Shown: positions 8,085-15,618 of the stretch, in pieces
Numbering within the stretch: position 1 is the stretch's first letter
How the letters are laid out: the number at the start of each line of letters is the position of its first letter
From: Mesorhizobium sp.
GTDB taxonomy: Bacteria; Pseudomonadota; Alphaproteobacteria; Rhizobiales; Rhizobiaceae
Length of the DNA: 39,395 nt
Assembly: GCF_017306585.1 (NCBI RefSeq)
Contig: NZ_JAFKIC010000149.1
Coordinates: 1 to 39,395, forward strand
Reading direction: 5' to 3'
Position numbers and translations under genes: made by a program
Notes under the pieces: model-generated
Told to the model about the DNA's origin: nothing
The model's database searches: none
Seen by the model: only the letters and a program-made list of their open reading frames with translations

Positions 8085-8132
8085 ATGTTACGGCTGTATT
8101 TCGTCCGTAATACAGGTTCGATCAATGGCTAG
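8085..8132 (+). CDS. Candidate 15-codon leader peptide
   Basis: A GGAGG box at 8077-8081 is followed by ATG (8085) and a short frame reading MLRLYFVRNTGSING. It ends with a TAG (8130-8132) inside the first codons of the gene starting at 8125. That gene has no clear ribosome-binding site of its own, so termination of this leader could feed ribosomes to it. The frame is very short and unverified. Confidence 0.35.
   Translation: MLRLYFVRNTGSING
8094..8115. promoter_or_regulatory. Operator-like inverted repeat upstream of the 8125 gene
   Basis: CTGTATT (8094-8100), eight bases, then its exact complement AATACAG (8109-8115). A second dyad, TTACGG (8088-8093) and CCGTAA (8105-8110), overlaps it. 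The site ends 9 bp before the start of the plus-strand gene and lies in a divergent intergenic region, as expected for a repressor site or a leader RNA hairpin. Confidence 0.5.
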
Positions 8133-8877
8133 GCTGCCGAGCACACCCAAAGAACCACGCGCTCAGTTCTCAATCGGACTGCCTTCTGACTACGAGAGTC
8201 GGAAGGCAGCATTTCTGGACGAATTTGAAGATATTGCTACGGAACGCTATGGTCCGGGAAAGAAGTTCTCCGGCGTCGTAAGGCTGGCACTTGATGAGCT
8301 TTGGCGGCGACGAAGCGAAGTCCGCTCAAAGGCATCCGATGCGTTTGAACAGGTCGGCCTGACCGGCCTTTTGCCGATGGCGCTGGACCACAGTTTTTCC
8401 CGTCAATTAGTGCGAAGTGAAACGATCTTTCTAGTGATCGACGACTTTTTACCGTGGCTGAGAACAAATGATCATGACCGCGCGCTGGAATATCGTCTTA
8501 GCGAGCTTAAACTACCCACGCACATCATTCTTCCAACGCACGACTCGGATCTGGTCGCTACACCTGAACTGTCTGCCGACAACGAGTACGCCGCAAAGAG
8601 TCTCCTAAAACACATCGCGTTCGATCCGGACGACAATTACCCGTTGCGAATTCTGGCACATGCCAGGCCCCGATACAGCAAATTGCCCTTCGTTTTGATG
8701 ACGGACGACACCTGTTACTTTGCGCCCAGTTTTGAGAGCATTCAGGCGAGCACGGCATTCGTTTATGAGGCGGGCAAGGGGCCGGGCTACCTGACATTCT
8801 CACGAGAGCTTCACGACTTGTCGGCGACGGATTCGAACCTGTTTTGGAACTGGTACAAGGCCGATAAACCCCGTTAG
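8125..8877 (+). CDS. Hypothetical protein of 250 residues
   Basis: I do not recognise the family. The N-terminus (about residues 14-75, SIGLPSDYESRKAAFLDEF, then a helical stretch with RLALDELWRR) could be a ribbon-helix-helix or helical DNA-binding region. The rest is mixed alpha/beta with acidic patches. Codon use is less GC-rich than in the neighbouring relaxase. It precedes the relaxase on the same strand, with 109 bp between, and its expression appears controlled through the dyads and leader at 8085-8115. A role in regulating mobilization or in defence is possible but unsupported. Confidence 0.6.
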   Translation: MARLPSTPKEPRAQFSIGLPSDYESRKAAFLDEFEDIATERYGPGKKFSGVVRLALDELWRRRSEVRSKASDAFEQVGLTGLLPMALDHSFSRQLVRSETIFLVIDDFLPWLRTNDHDRALEYRLSELKLPTHIILPTHDSDLVATPELSADNEYAAKSLLKHIAFDPDDNYPLRILAHARPRYSKLPFVLMTDDTCYFAPSFESIQASTAFVYEAGKGPGYLTFSRELHDLSATDSNLFWNWYKADKPR

Positions 8878-8911
8878 CCGTGTCGCAGACGCAACAGATG
8901 AAATCTAGGAT

Positions 8912-8970
8912 GGTGCAGTTATAGGGCACAATATGGGTCGCAAGCGACCCGAAGTGCCTTGGGCTGCACC
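8912..8970. other. Candidate origin of transfer (oriT): three nested inverted repeats
   Basis: Directly before the relaxase gene, GGTGCAG (8912-8918) pairs with CTGCACC (8964-8970), GGCAC (8925-8929) with GTGCC (8954-8958), and GGGTCGC (8935-8941) with GCGACCC (8944-8950). Together they form one long interrupted hairpin with no T-run, so it does not look like a terminator. Relaxases of this family usually nick next to such hairpins in the short region before their own gene. The nick position cannot be read from sequence alone. Confidence 0.5.
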
Positions 8971-8986
8971 GTGCTAGGGTACTCCT

Positions 8987-10339
8987 GTGGCAATCGCGTA
9001 CTTCAACCACACGTTCATCAAGAAGAATGCTCAGAAAGAGCCCGGCACCGCCGTTGCCAATCTGAATTACAACACCCGCCGTCAGGCGACCGCCTACATC
9101 GGCGCTGGCGGCGGTCTTACCCCAAGCTACGGCCACATCCGTCGACTGCTGGAGGAGCGGGAAAACCGTATCCGCAAGGACGGCCGTGTCATCGAGAAAT
9201 TCATTATCGCCCTGCCGCGCGAGATGACGATGGAGCAGAGCATCGGGACCGTCCACAAGTTCGGCTTCCGGCTTACCCGTGGTGGCCGGGCGCCCTACTA
9301 TTTCTCCATCCAGGACTGGAACACCCACAATCCCCATGTCCACTTCGTCCTGCTCGACCAGGACCGGGAGACAGGCAAGACCGTCGCCAAGGCATGGGAA
9401 CGGAATAGCACCCACCGCTTCAAGCGCCTTTGGCAGGACGTTGCCAACGACGACATGGCGGCGCTTGGGATCGATGCCCGCATTGACTTCGATGCCGCCG
9501 AGGCGAAGGCACAGGGGCAAGAGGCTGCCAACGACAACCTTGAGGCCGATCAGGAGCCTGCACCGCTAAGCACCGATACTGAAGTGGAGCCGACTCTTGA
9601 ATCCGTCGAGGAAGAACCTCTGGAAACAGAGGACGCCGATGACGGCGACGAGGATATGGCCATACTGGAATTGCCGGGCACGCCGCTTGAGAACGTGCTT
9701 GAGGCCCACCGTGAACTTGAGACCCTTCAGAATGCCCAGGCTGAGCTGAAGCGGGTCCAGCAGGACTTCTCCCGGGCGGTCCGCGAGTTCGAGACCGCCG
9801 CGGTCGAAGCCGGATACGCTCACCGGGTCAACGAGATGGCCAAGCAGGCAATCGGGCCGGCCTATCAGGAATATCAGAACTATCTGAAGGACAACGGCCG
9901 GCTAAAGGGTCTGGCGATTGGCATTGGCCGCTGGACGTGGAAGTCGAAGACGCGCCGGCAGGCTGAGGAAGCCGCCCTAAGCCTTCGTGGTCTCCGCTCC
10001 AGACAGGAAGAGACCGCCAGGTCCCTCCGCGAACACGAGGACCAGGTGAAGCGCTGGGAGAACGCCAAGGCCGATTACCGGCGCCAGGAGGAGATGCTGA
10101 ACAATCAGCTCGCCCGTTACAGCAGCGGCAAGAACCAGGACTATGCGGAGAAGCTGTTCAAGGACGCCATTCGCAAGAACATGGAGAAGCTGTCCCTTGA
10201 GGAGCTTCGCGACCTCTACGAGCAGGGCGAACTTTCGGAAGCCAAATACCGCCAGATCCTCCACATCGTCGGCGCCATGCACGAGCTGGACGACCTCGAC
10301 GCGGAGAAGGCGGAGAAGGACCGGAGCGAGGGCTACTGA
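8987..10339 (+). CDS. MobA/MobL-family relaxase (MOBQ type)
   Basis: The 450-residue protein should nick one strand at an oriT and pilot it in conjugative transfer. The N-terminal domain has the probable catalytic Tyr28 (ANLNYNTRRQA) and the metal-binding three-histidine motif HNPHVHF (His114, His117, His119), both typical of the MobA/MobL family. Residues about 170-230 are an acidic linker. Residues about 235-410 are long charged helices, probably coiled coil, with many Gln, Glu and Arg. The start is GTG at 8987, immediately right of the oriT-like hairpin. The stop overlaps by 7 bp the stop of the convergent coupling-protein gene. There is no primase or helicase domain. A relaxase in an otherwise phage-like element is unusual. 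Confidence 0.85.
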   Translation: MAIAYFNHTFIKKNAQKEPGTAVANLNYNTRRQATAYIGAGGGLTPSYGHIRRLLEERENRIRKDGRVIEKFIIALPREMTMEQSIGTVHKFGFRLTRGGRAPYYFSIQDWNTHNPHVHFVLLDQDRETGKTVAKAWERNSTHRFKRLWQDVANDDMAALGIDARIDFDAAEAKAQGQEAANDNLEADQEPAPLSTDTEVEPTLESVEEEPLETEDADDGDEDMAILELPGTPLENVLEAHRELETLQNAQAELKRVQQDFSRAVREFETAAVEAGYAHRVNEMAKQAIGPAYQEYQNYLKDNGRLKGLAIGIGRWTWKSKTRRQAEEAALSLRGLRSRQEETARSLREHEDQVKRWENAKADYRRQEEMLNNQLARYSSGKNQDYAEKLFKDAIRKNMEKLSLEELRDLYEQGELSEAKYRQILHIVGAMHELDDLDAEKAEKDRSEGY

Positions 10340-11904
10340 TAAAACTCTACCACCGTTTTACGCCACAGTCGCTTGACCAGCTTAAAGGGCTTTAAGCCGT
10401 CAACCTTTGCCCTGCCGGGCACGATGAGGATGCACTGCATAAAGCCCATGGCGGCGATCTGGTCCAGGTTCCGGAGGTTGGTGGGCGTCTCGCTCCGGCC
10501 CTGACTGGTACCGTGCTGGCTGGCGCTCTCAGACCGGCCGTAAGAGGTCCGCTTGCCCAGCAGCTTGGATATCCGCTCCAGCCAACCGATCTCGTTCGAG
10601 CCGCCATAAACCAGCAGGCTGCACCCGCCAATCAGCGCTTCGGCGTCTTGCTGAAACGCTTCCTTGATGTCCGATTCCGAGAGGTAAGCCACCAGCAGGT
10701 TTACGCCGGCCTCACCAAGCTCTCGGTTCACGTCCAAGAGCGCGTTGCATCGTTCAATGGTCTTTGCCTCGTCCACGATCACCCACAGACCCTTCCTTAG
10801 CGGGGTGTCGCCGGTGGCGTTGAACATCCTCTTGGCGGAGTTGATCGCGCAGCCGATGAGCAGGCGTACCAGTGCACCTTCACCCGTACCAAGCCCGCAC
10901 CGGATGAAGACCGCCACCGGAGCGTCGTCTGTAAACACTTGCTCCCATGTGAAAGTGTTGACCAGCAACCCTTCCGCATCGCGATGTTCCGTGATGGCGC
11001 GAATAGACGGGCGCAGCCATACCTTCATTTTCTCGAAGTTGGTGGTGATGAAACTACCCTTCTCCCGATCGCCGGCCGACCGGAAAGCGTCCACCGCGGC
11101 GGTGATGATCGGATCTTCCACCAGCGCCATCATGGCGAACAGCGCTTCCCGGCTCTCGTTGCTGCTTACCAGCAGATCAACCGCGTGTGGCACTGTGGCT
11201 TTGCTGGGCTGTTTGAGCAGCAGGTACTTGATCACCCCGGCGATCATGATCTTGGGGTAGTTGTCGAAGTGGCTGTGTTTCCCATGCTTCGCATCGGCCG
11301 CGAGCAGGTCGGCAAACACATCGTTTTGCCGATCGAAATCGTACACATCGTGGATATCGAGGAACGTAACCGGATTGATCCACGCCTCAGTATTGTCTGG
11401 ATTATCGATGTCGATCACCAGCACCTTATAGCCGAGCTTTTCCAGCGTCGGCCTCGTTCGTTTCAACGTGCCGAGCTTCGGGTCGTACATGACCAGGTCC
11501 GGAAGATCCTGACGCCGCCGTTTGATCCTGTTGCCGCCGACTTCCACGGTCTCGGTCACCCAAGGCCGGTTCCGAAGATCCAGCAGGTTGGCGTTGATGG
11601 CCTGTGTTTTCCCCTGCCTCTTGTTGGCTACAATCAGTAGGCTGGATGTTTTTGGAAGATAGACCTTCCGCCGTTTTGGGGTGACGCAGGCGAAGAAGCC
11701 GCCCGGCTTCAGCATCCCCTGCTCCTTCAGTTCCTTATCGGTTGCAAAAGCGGCATCTCCGTGCGTCGGCTCCTCCTTCTGAGCCGTCATGCTACGGTAT
11801 ATGCCCTTTATTATTGCAATTATTCCGAAGACAATAGTACCCAGAAACCAATCAACCCAATTGATTAGTTTCAAAATGCCTAGAAATAACCGAATAACCG
11901 GCAT
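10333..11904 (-). CDS. VirD4/TraG-type coupling ATPase
   Basis: The 523-residue protein has one or two N-terminal membrane segments (FLGILKLINWVDWFLGTIVFGIIAI region, residues 6-31). Next comes a P-loop ANKRQGKTQ (93-101), a VMYDPKLG strand (138-145) and Walker B WVIVDEAKT (374-382). This is the layout of type IV coupling proteins, which deliver relaxase-bound DNA to a secretion channel at the inner membrane. It is shorter than many VirD4 proteins, with little C-terminal extension. It lies tail-to-tail with the relaxase gene and starts in an AT-rich region that also serves the divergent gene at 11995. No VirB-type channel genes are in the window, so a helper system would be needed. Confidence 0.78.
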   Translation of the reverse strand: MPVIRLFLGILKLINWVDWFLGTIVFGIIAIIKGIYRSMTAQKEEPTHGDAAFATDKELKEQGMLKPGGFFACVTPKRRKVYLPKTSSLLIVANKRQGKTQAINANLLDLRNRPWVTETVEVGGNRIKRRRQDLPDLVMYDPKLGTLKRTRPTLEKLGYKVLVIDIDNPDNTEAWINPVTFLDIHDVYDFDRQNDVFADLLAADAKHGKHSHFDNYPKIMIAGVIKYLLLKQPSKATVPHAVDLLVSSNESREALFAMMALVEDPIITAAVDAFRSAGDREKGSFITTNFEKMKVWLRPSIRAITEHRDAEGLLVNTFTWEQVFTDDAPVAVFIRCGLGTGEGALVRLLIGCAINSAKRMFNATGDTPLRKGLWVIVDEAKTIERCNALLDVNRELGEAGVNLLVAYLSESDIKEAFQQDAEALIGGCSLLVYGGSNEIGWLERISKLLGKRTSYGRSESASQHGTSQGRSETPTNLRNLDQIAAMGFMQCILIVPGRAKVDGLKPFKLVKRLWRKTVVEFYQ

Positions 11905-11994
11905 AGTATTTCCCTGTTCAGCTACATCTAAACTGTTTTCTCAACCGGGCGCAAACCCGGCTGAACACCTTTGCGCGCCCTTTCGGAGAGCAAA

Positions 11995-12273
11995 ATGCAA
12001 CCTGCGAAGAAAATGCCTACGCATGACATTCTGGTCGCCACACCGCTGACCGAGAAGGAGAAGGAGCAGGGCGTAAAGCCCTTCTGGACCAAGATCGGCG
12101 CGGCATGGTCGCTGCCCGACGGGAGCGGCTACAGCCTCGTGCTGCAAGCGCTGCCGCTCGATGGCCGGATGGTGATGAAGGTACCCACGGCGAAGGAAGA
12201 CGACCGGCCTGACCCGCGCGACGACCCTCGCTACGGCCAGTCCGACTACCAGACCCGAAGCAACGGCCGATAA
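11995..12273 (+). CDS. Small hypothetical protein next to the coupling ATPase
   Basis: The 92-residue hydrophilic product starts at ATG 11995, which has a GGAG box about 8 nt upstream. The middle (FWTKIGAAWSLPDGSGYSLVLQALPLDGRMVM) is compact and beta-like; the tail is Asp/Arg-rich and disordered. Proteins of this kind are common in alphaproteobacterial mobile elements, but no function is known to me. It is divergent from the coupling protein and 148 bp before ardC. Confidence 0.6.
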   Translation: MQPAKKMPTHDILVATPLTEKEKEQGVKPFWTKIGAAWSLPDGSGYSLVLQALPLDGRMVMKVPTAKEDDRPDPRDDPRYGQSDYQTRSNGR

Positions 12274-12366
12274 ACCCCACCTACGCCGGGTAAAGCCCAG
12301 CCTTCGGCTCCTGTCGGCTGCGGGGCGTTGACCCGGACTACGGCGCGGTTTCAGGCGCTGGGAACA

Positions 12367-12389
12367 CCAAGCCCGCAGTGCGGGCTTGG
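12367..12389. repeat. Long palindrome before ardC
   Basis: CCAAGCCCGCA (12367-12377), one base, then its exact complement TGCGGGCTTGG (12379-12389). The 11-bp arms leave no usable RNA loop, so a protein-bound operator in double-stranded DNA or a cruciform is more likely than a terminator. It ends 32 bp before the ardC start. Confidence 0.55.
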
Positions 12390-12421
12390 CAGCCCCCTCA
12401 CCCAAACATCGCGAGCAACCC

Positions 12422-13330
12422 ATGCACACCACCGAGAATCTGTATTCGGCGGTCACGGACCGCATTGTCTCTGAAATCGAAAAGGGAGGTCTCCTGCCAT
12501 GGCAGAAACCATGGGCCGTCACTCGGTCAAACGGCATCGGCATCATGCCAACCAATGCCGCGACCGGGCGGCCCTATTCGGGCATCAACATCGCCTTGCT
12601 GTGGCTTGCGGCGGGCGATCATGGCTATCCAACCCATGGCTGGATGACCTTCCAGCAGGCCCGGCAGCTTGGCGCTTCCGTCCGCAAGGGCGAAAAGGCC
12701 ACCACTGTCGTCTACACAACCTGGCTTGAGCCCGAGGAGGGAGAGGAAGAAACGCGGAGGCGCCCCATCATGCGGACGTTCTATGTGTTCAACCTCGCCC
12801 AAATCGAAAGCCTGCCGCCTGAGTTCTCCGAAACACCTGCCGAAGTGCCGGTAGAATCCAGCTATCAAGAGGCTTTAAAGACCTTGGACGGTAGCGGGGT
12901 TAAGGTGGAATATCGGGGCTCTCAGGCCTGTTACGTGCCGTCACGCGACATCATCGTGATGCCATCAGCCGGCGCGTTTAAGTCCGAGGAGGCGTTCTTC
13001 CATACTGCCTTCCACGAACTGACCCACGCCACCGGCCACAAAAGCCGGCTGGACCGAGAGTTCGGCAAGCGATTCGGCGACGAGCGCTATGCGTTCGAGG
13101 AGCTGGTGGCGGAGTTGGGCAGCGCTTTCCTGTGTGCCCATCACGACATCCAGCCAGGCAACTCCAGCGATGCATCCTACATCGCCGGATGGCTGAAGGT
13201 GCTGAAGCAGGATAAGCGGGCCATCTTCACCGCAGCAAGCCACGCTTCAAAAGCGGCGGACTGGGTGCGGGAACAGGCTGCCAAGGCGATCGACTGTCCT
13301 GCGGCGCGGGAGATCGAAGCCTCATATTAA
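12422..13330 (+). CDS. ardC: ArdC-like antirestriction / ssDNA-binding zincin protein
   Basis: The 302-residue protein has an N-terminal ArdC-type single-stranded DNA-binding domain (about residues 5-130, with PWQKPW, ATGRPYSGINI and FYVFNLAQI). A C-terminal zincin metallopeptidase-like domain follows, with HELTH (198-202) and the downstream FEELVAELGS (225-234) that supplies the third ligand. Plasmid ArdC proteins protect incoming single strands from restriction and degradation during conjugation. The start ATG 12422 was chosen over an upstream in-frame TTG because homology begins there. It fits the neighbouring relaxase and coupling protein functionally and is followed by a strong terminator. 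Confidence 0.85.
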   Translation: MHTTENLYSAVTDRIVSEIEKGGLLPWQKPWAVTRSNGIGIMPTNAATGRPYSGINIALLWLAAGDHGYPTHGWMTFQQARQLGASVRKGEKATTVVYTTWLEPEEGEEETRRRPIMRTFYVFNLAQIESLPPEFSETPAEVPVESSYQEALKTLDGSGVKVEYRGSQACYVPSRDIIVMPSAGAFKSEEAFFHTAFHELTHATGHKSRLDREFGKRFGDERYAFEELVAELGSAFLCAHHDIQPGNSSDASYIAGWLKVLKQDKRAIFTAASHASKAADWVREQAAKAIDCPAAREIEASY

Positions 13331-13334
13331 GGCG

Positions 13335-13365
13335 ATGACCCCGGTGATGAGCCGGGGTCATTTTT
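13335..13365 (+). terminator. Rho-independent terminator after ardC
   Basis: ATGACCCCGG (13335-13344), seven-base loop, CCGGGGTCAT (13352-13361), then TTTT. It lies 5 bp after the ardC stop and closes the mobilization block. In the other direction it follows the convergent minus-strand gene ending at 13370. Confidence 0.93.
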
Positions 13366-13369
13366 ATGC

Positions 13370-13666
13370 CTATAGATTGACCGAGCCCGGCAGATCGTAA
13401 GCGTCGGCGCCGCAGTGGTTTAGAAACGCTGGTCGGCCTCCAGCCATCGCCATGAGGACGTAAGCAGCGCGCAGGTCGGGTAAGCGAGTTTGGCCGCGCA
13501 GAACCTTGAGGTTCCCTGTCGCCTCCCGCCAGCAGAACCGGAAACCATCTTCGGTTGTCCCGTCTGCGTGGTGGTAGCGCACTGCCTGGAGGCAAAGGTG
13601 TCCCCCGTGTTTGTACTGAATGCTCACTTCGTCGATGATCTGGACGTTGGTCTGACCTGAAGCCAT
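13370..13666 (-). CDS. Hypothetical protein at the end of the late operon
   Basis: The 98-residue product begins MASGQTNVQIIDEVSIQYKHGG. It has a beta-rich first half with Trp/Phe (FRFCWREATGNLKV) and a helical second half. It resembles small rhizobial proteins that carry a short conserved arginine and tryptophan region, but I cannot name a family. It stands alone between the ardC terminator and the DUF982 gene, on the same strand as the late genes. Confidence 0.5.
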   Translation of the reverse strand: MASGQTNVQIIDEVSIQYKHGGHLCLQAVRYHHADGTTEDGFRFCWREATGNLKVLRGQTRLPDLRAAYVLMAMAGGRPAFLNHCGADAYDLPGSVNL

Positions 13667-13782
13667 TTTCGTATCTCCAAAGCGGTTTCGCCGGGTGGCG
13701 ATTTTACTTCCGCCCCAAGATCCTTTTTCAGAGCCTGACTTCAGCCTCTCGATCGCAAATTATTTTTTGGCCAAACCGGTTT

Positions 13783-14046
13783 TCAGCCGAAATCCCGGCC
13801 TTCCCGCACAAACACATCCGCTTCCTTGGCGGCTGCGGTGAAGGCTTTGCGGCCGACGCTGACGGTCTTTTCCTGTTCAAGTACCTGCTTAATGGCTCTC
13901 AGCGCCGCGCGGTACTTCGGCCCGGACGTAGTTGGCCATTTTCCGAGCAACAACGAAGCCGCTTGAGCCGTCCGGGTGACGGTCATATAGCGGCCGGTCT
14001 GGCTTGTCTCGATTGTAACGGGAACGTCGAAGTCTTCGTCACGCAT
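13783..14046 (-). CDS. DUF982-family small protein
   Basis: The 87-residue protein contains FDVPVTIE, then AQAASLLLGKWPTTSGPKY, a helix with IKQVLE and a final AFTAAAKEADV. This matches the DUF982 pattern, a small family abundant in Rhizobiales chromosomes and plasmids with unknown function. The ATG 14046, which has a GGGG-rich box upstream, fits the family's usual length of about 90 residues. An in-frame ATG at 14196 would add 50 residues without family similarity. It supports a rhizobial host. Confidence 0.7.
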   Translation of the reverse strand: MRDEDFDVPVTIETSQTGRYMTVTRTAQAASLLLGKWPTTSGPKYRAALRAIKQVLEQEKTVSVGRKAFTAAAKEADVFVREGRDFG

Positions 14047-14174
14047 ACTCACCACCCCACAACTCTGGCGAGTCGAACTAGCCAGCGCGGGATTTGTTCC
14101 TGCGGCAATGCAATCCACCCATTCCCAATCGACCTGGAGCCGGTCGGCTTCACCAGCAAACGTCTGCGCAAGTT

Positions 14175-14345
14175 TCAGGGTTGCGTGTGATGCCATGCCT
14201 TGAACCCCACCCAAAACACTCCCAGTAGCGCGGCAATTGCTACAAGCCATGCGCCGATCCAAGCCAGATACAAAATCAGCCAGGCGAAGGCGGATAGGAC
14301 CGCCATGCCGAACACGATGCCGATGGCGAGCGCGAACCAGATCAC
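14175..14345 (-). CDS. Small two-helix membrane protein
   Basis: The 56-residue, highly hydrophobic product (IWFALAIGIVFGMAVLSAF and WLVAIAALLGVFWVGF) probably forms two to three membrane helices. The GTG at 14345 overlaps the stop of the o-spanin gene (GTGA), with GGGAGG upstream; a longer GTG start at 14363 is possible. It lies right after the spanins at the end of the lysis cassette, so an accessory lysis or holin-type role is possible. Confidence 0.5.
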   Translation of the reverse strand: MIWFALAIGIVFGMAVLSAFAWLILYLAWIGAWLVAIAALLGVFWVGFKAWHHTQP

Positions 14346-14539
14346 CGACAAGCGGCCTCCCACCGCTCATTCAGCCGGATCATCTGCTTGTGGGTGTTGC
14401 TGCCGTGCCTCACCCCGTCGGCAAAAAACTGAGTTGAATGGAATGGAAGCTCGGCGGCCACCCAGGTGCAGTCATTTCCACTTGTCGGAGAGGCGCTGCA
14501 ACCCGGCATCATCGGCAGCATCAACAGCGCGGGCAGCAT
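14342..14539 (-). CDS. o-spanin (Rz1-like lipoprotein)
   Basis: The 65-residue product starts MLPALLMLPMMPGCSAS, a lipoprotein signal with the lipidated Cys at about residue 14. Then follows CTWVAAELPF, a short middle and a tail with HKQMIRLNERWEAAC, the usual Rz1-type ending. Outer-membrane spanins pair with an inner-membrane partner to fuse the envelope membranes in the last step of lysis. Its start lies within the gene at 14472-14669 in another frame, the classic overlapping spanin arrangement. Confidence 0.65.
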   Translation of the reverse strand: MLPALLMLPMMPGCSASPTSGNDCTWVAAELPFHSTQFFADGVRHGSNTHKQMIRLNERWEAACR

Positions 14540-14669
14540 CGTCAGCCCTTTGGGCTTTACGCAACGCGTTGAGAGTTTGGGCTGACTGGACCGACTTCCG
14601 GCCGGCGAAAAAGGCCACGATGTTTTCAAACAGCTGGACGACGAGGCCGACGACATCGGGCCAGCCCAT
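14472..14669 (-). CDS. i-spanin (Rz-like inner membrane protein)
   Basis: The 65-residue product has one N-terminal membrane segment (VVGLVVQLFENIVAFFAG, residues 6-23) and a charged, helical, Ala-rich tail (about 25-65) suited to a coiled coil. It overlaps the lipoprotein gene by 68 bp in a different frame. It starts immediately after the stop of the holin-like gene at 14670. It is shorter than lambda Rz, and the call rests on gene order, topology and overlap. Confidence 0.55.
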   Translation of the reverse strand: MGWPDVVGLVVQLFENIVAFFAGRKSVQSAQTLNALRKAQRADDAARAVDAADDAGLQRLSDKWK

Positions 14670-14861
14670 TTACTGTCCAGCTGTCGGGCTCACAGTCGAA
14701 GGATCGACCAGCTTGGCTTTCACGCTATCGAGGCTGGATTGAACCGGCGCGGTGATGCTGTTCATGCCCGGCACTACGCCCAGGACCGTAACGGTGCCGC
14801 CGAGGCCGAAAATGACCACCAGAAGCTTCCAGTTCTCTTTGATGAAATTGATGATCCCCAT
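14670..14861 (-). CDS. Holin-like small membrane protein
   Basis: The 63-residue protein begins MGIINFIKENWKLLVVIFGLGG and has a single membrane helix (about residues 12-32), then a polar helical tail. The size, topology and position between the endolysin and spanin genes suggest a holin or pinholin. The start ATG 14861 was chosen because the in-frame extension to 15002 crosses an intergenic region. The 167-bp gap to the endolysin gene shows no other gene. Confidence 0.5.
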   Translation of the reverse strand: MGIINFIKENWKLLVVIFGLGGTVTVLGVVPGMNSITAPVQSSLDSVKAKLVDPSTVSPTAGQ

Positions 14862-15028
14862 GTTCTTGTCTTTCCTTATGCAGGAATCAGAACACGAACC
14901 AGCTTGGCTGTAAAATGAAAATGGAGGCCGAAGCCTCCACCCCTGTGTTGCACAAAAGGAAATTTGAACAACTGCGTAGTCATACCGGAGAGGTCTTTCC
15001 ACGCCTCATGAATCTGACACAGCGCTGC

Positions 15029-15430
15029 TTAGGCGACAAGCTCAAAGTGCGGCAGGTCTTCAAGCGAGTTGTCGTGGAAGTCGTTGTCGCCATCCCAATT
15101 CCCGCCCCAGCGCACCGCTACGTCCTCGACCTTGGCGGCGGCGGCGATGACGCCGGCCAGAAAGTCGAACCGCTTGGTGTCCTTCCAGTCAACGGGATAC
15201 GGAACCGCATCACAGGCGTGGGCGAACCCGTCAGGCTGGCGCAAGTGCTTGCTGCTTTTAATCCCGGTGCCCTTGGCTGCGTTGTCGTTGGCGGCGGCTT
15301 GGGTTCGCACAGTCTCCAGGATCATGAAGTCCAGCAGTTGCCAGCTCATGGCGCGACGATAAACGCGCACGAGGTCGGGATGCAGATCTTTCAATCTGGC
15401 TTCGCTGATAGGACCGAAAGCGTAGGTCAT
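15029..15430 (-). CDS. Endolysin, M15 L-alanyl-D-glutamate peptidase type
   Basis: The 133-residue protein has SSKHLRQPDGFAHACDAVPY, a form of the VanY/T5-endolysin zinc motif with His and Asp ligands. A C-terminal RWGGNWDGDNDFHDN...LPHFELV follows, with the third histidine ligand in PHFEL. These enzymes cut the peptide cross-bridges of peptidoglycan during phage lysis. No signal peptide is seen, so release would depend on a holin. The start at ATG 15430 overlaps the stop of the upstream holin-like gene (ATGA); ATG 15442 is an alternative adding four residues. Confidence 0.82.
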   Translation of the reverse strand: MTYAFGPISEARLKDLHPDLVRVYRRAMSWQLLDFMILETVRTQAAANDNAAKGTGIKSSKHLRQPDGFAHACDAVPYPVDWKDTKRFDFLAGVIAAAAKVEDVAVRWGGNWDGDNDFHDNSLEDLPHFELVA

Positions 15431-15618
15431 TTCCGGCGCCATTCCCGAACCTTAAGGGCGATGTTAATGCCCAGATAGACGACGGTCATCACTGAAATGA
15501 TGTTGTTCCAGGTGATGAGGTAGGTGACCACGCCCAGCGTTGTGTTCCCGGTTACCTTGGCAAGCCATGTCGGTGTGATGACGGCTGCGGTATCGGTGAT
15601 TAGGGCGTCACGGTCCAT
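15427..15618 (-). CDS. Holin-like membrane protein
   Basis: The 63-residue protein begins [18 protein letters not shown]. It has one to two hydrophobic segments (LGVVTYLITW and IISVMTVVYLGINIAL) and a short basic tail VREWRRK, a common holin signature. Its start overlaps the tail-fibre stop (TAATG), and its stop overlaps the endolysin start (ATGA), so the three are translationally linked. Together with the gene at 14670 the element has two holin-like candidates, possibly a holin and an antiholin. Confidence 0.6.
   Translation of the reverse strand: MDRDALITDTAAVITPTWLAKVTGNTTLGVVTYLITWNNIISVMTVVYLGINIALKVREWRRK

Noticed and set aside
10333-13330. Complete conjugation system
   Set aside because: Only relaxase, coupling protein and antirestriction genes are present; no VirB-type channel, pilus or ATPase genes are found in the window.
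14047-14196. Longer N-terminus of the DUF982 gene
   Set aside because: The additional 50 residues have no family similarity, and the shorter form has a usable ribosome-binding site and the normal family length.
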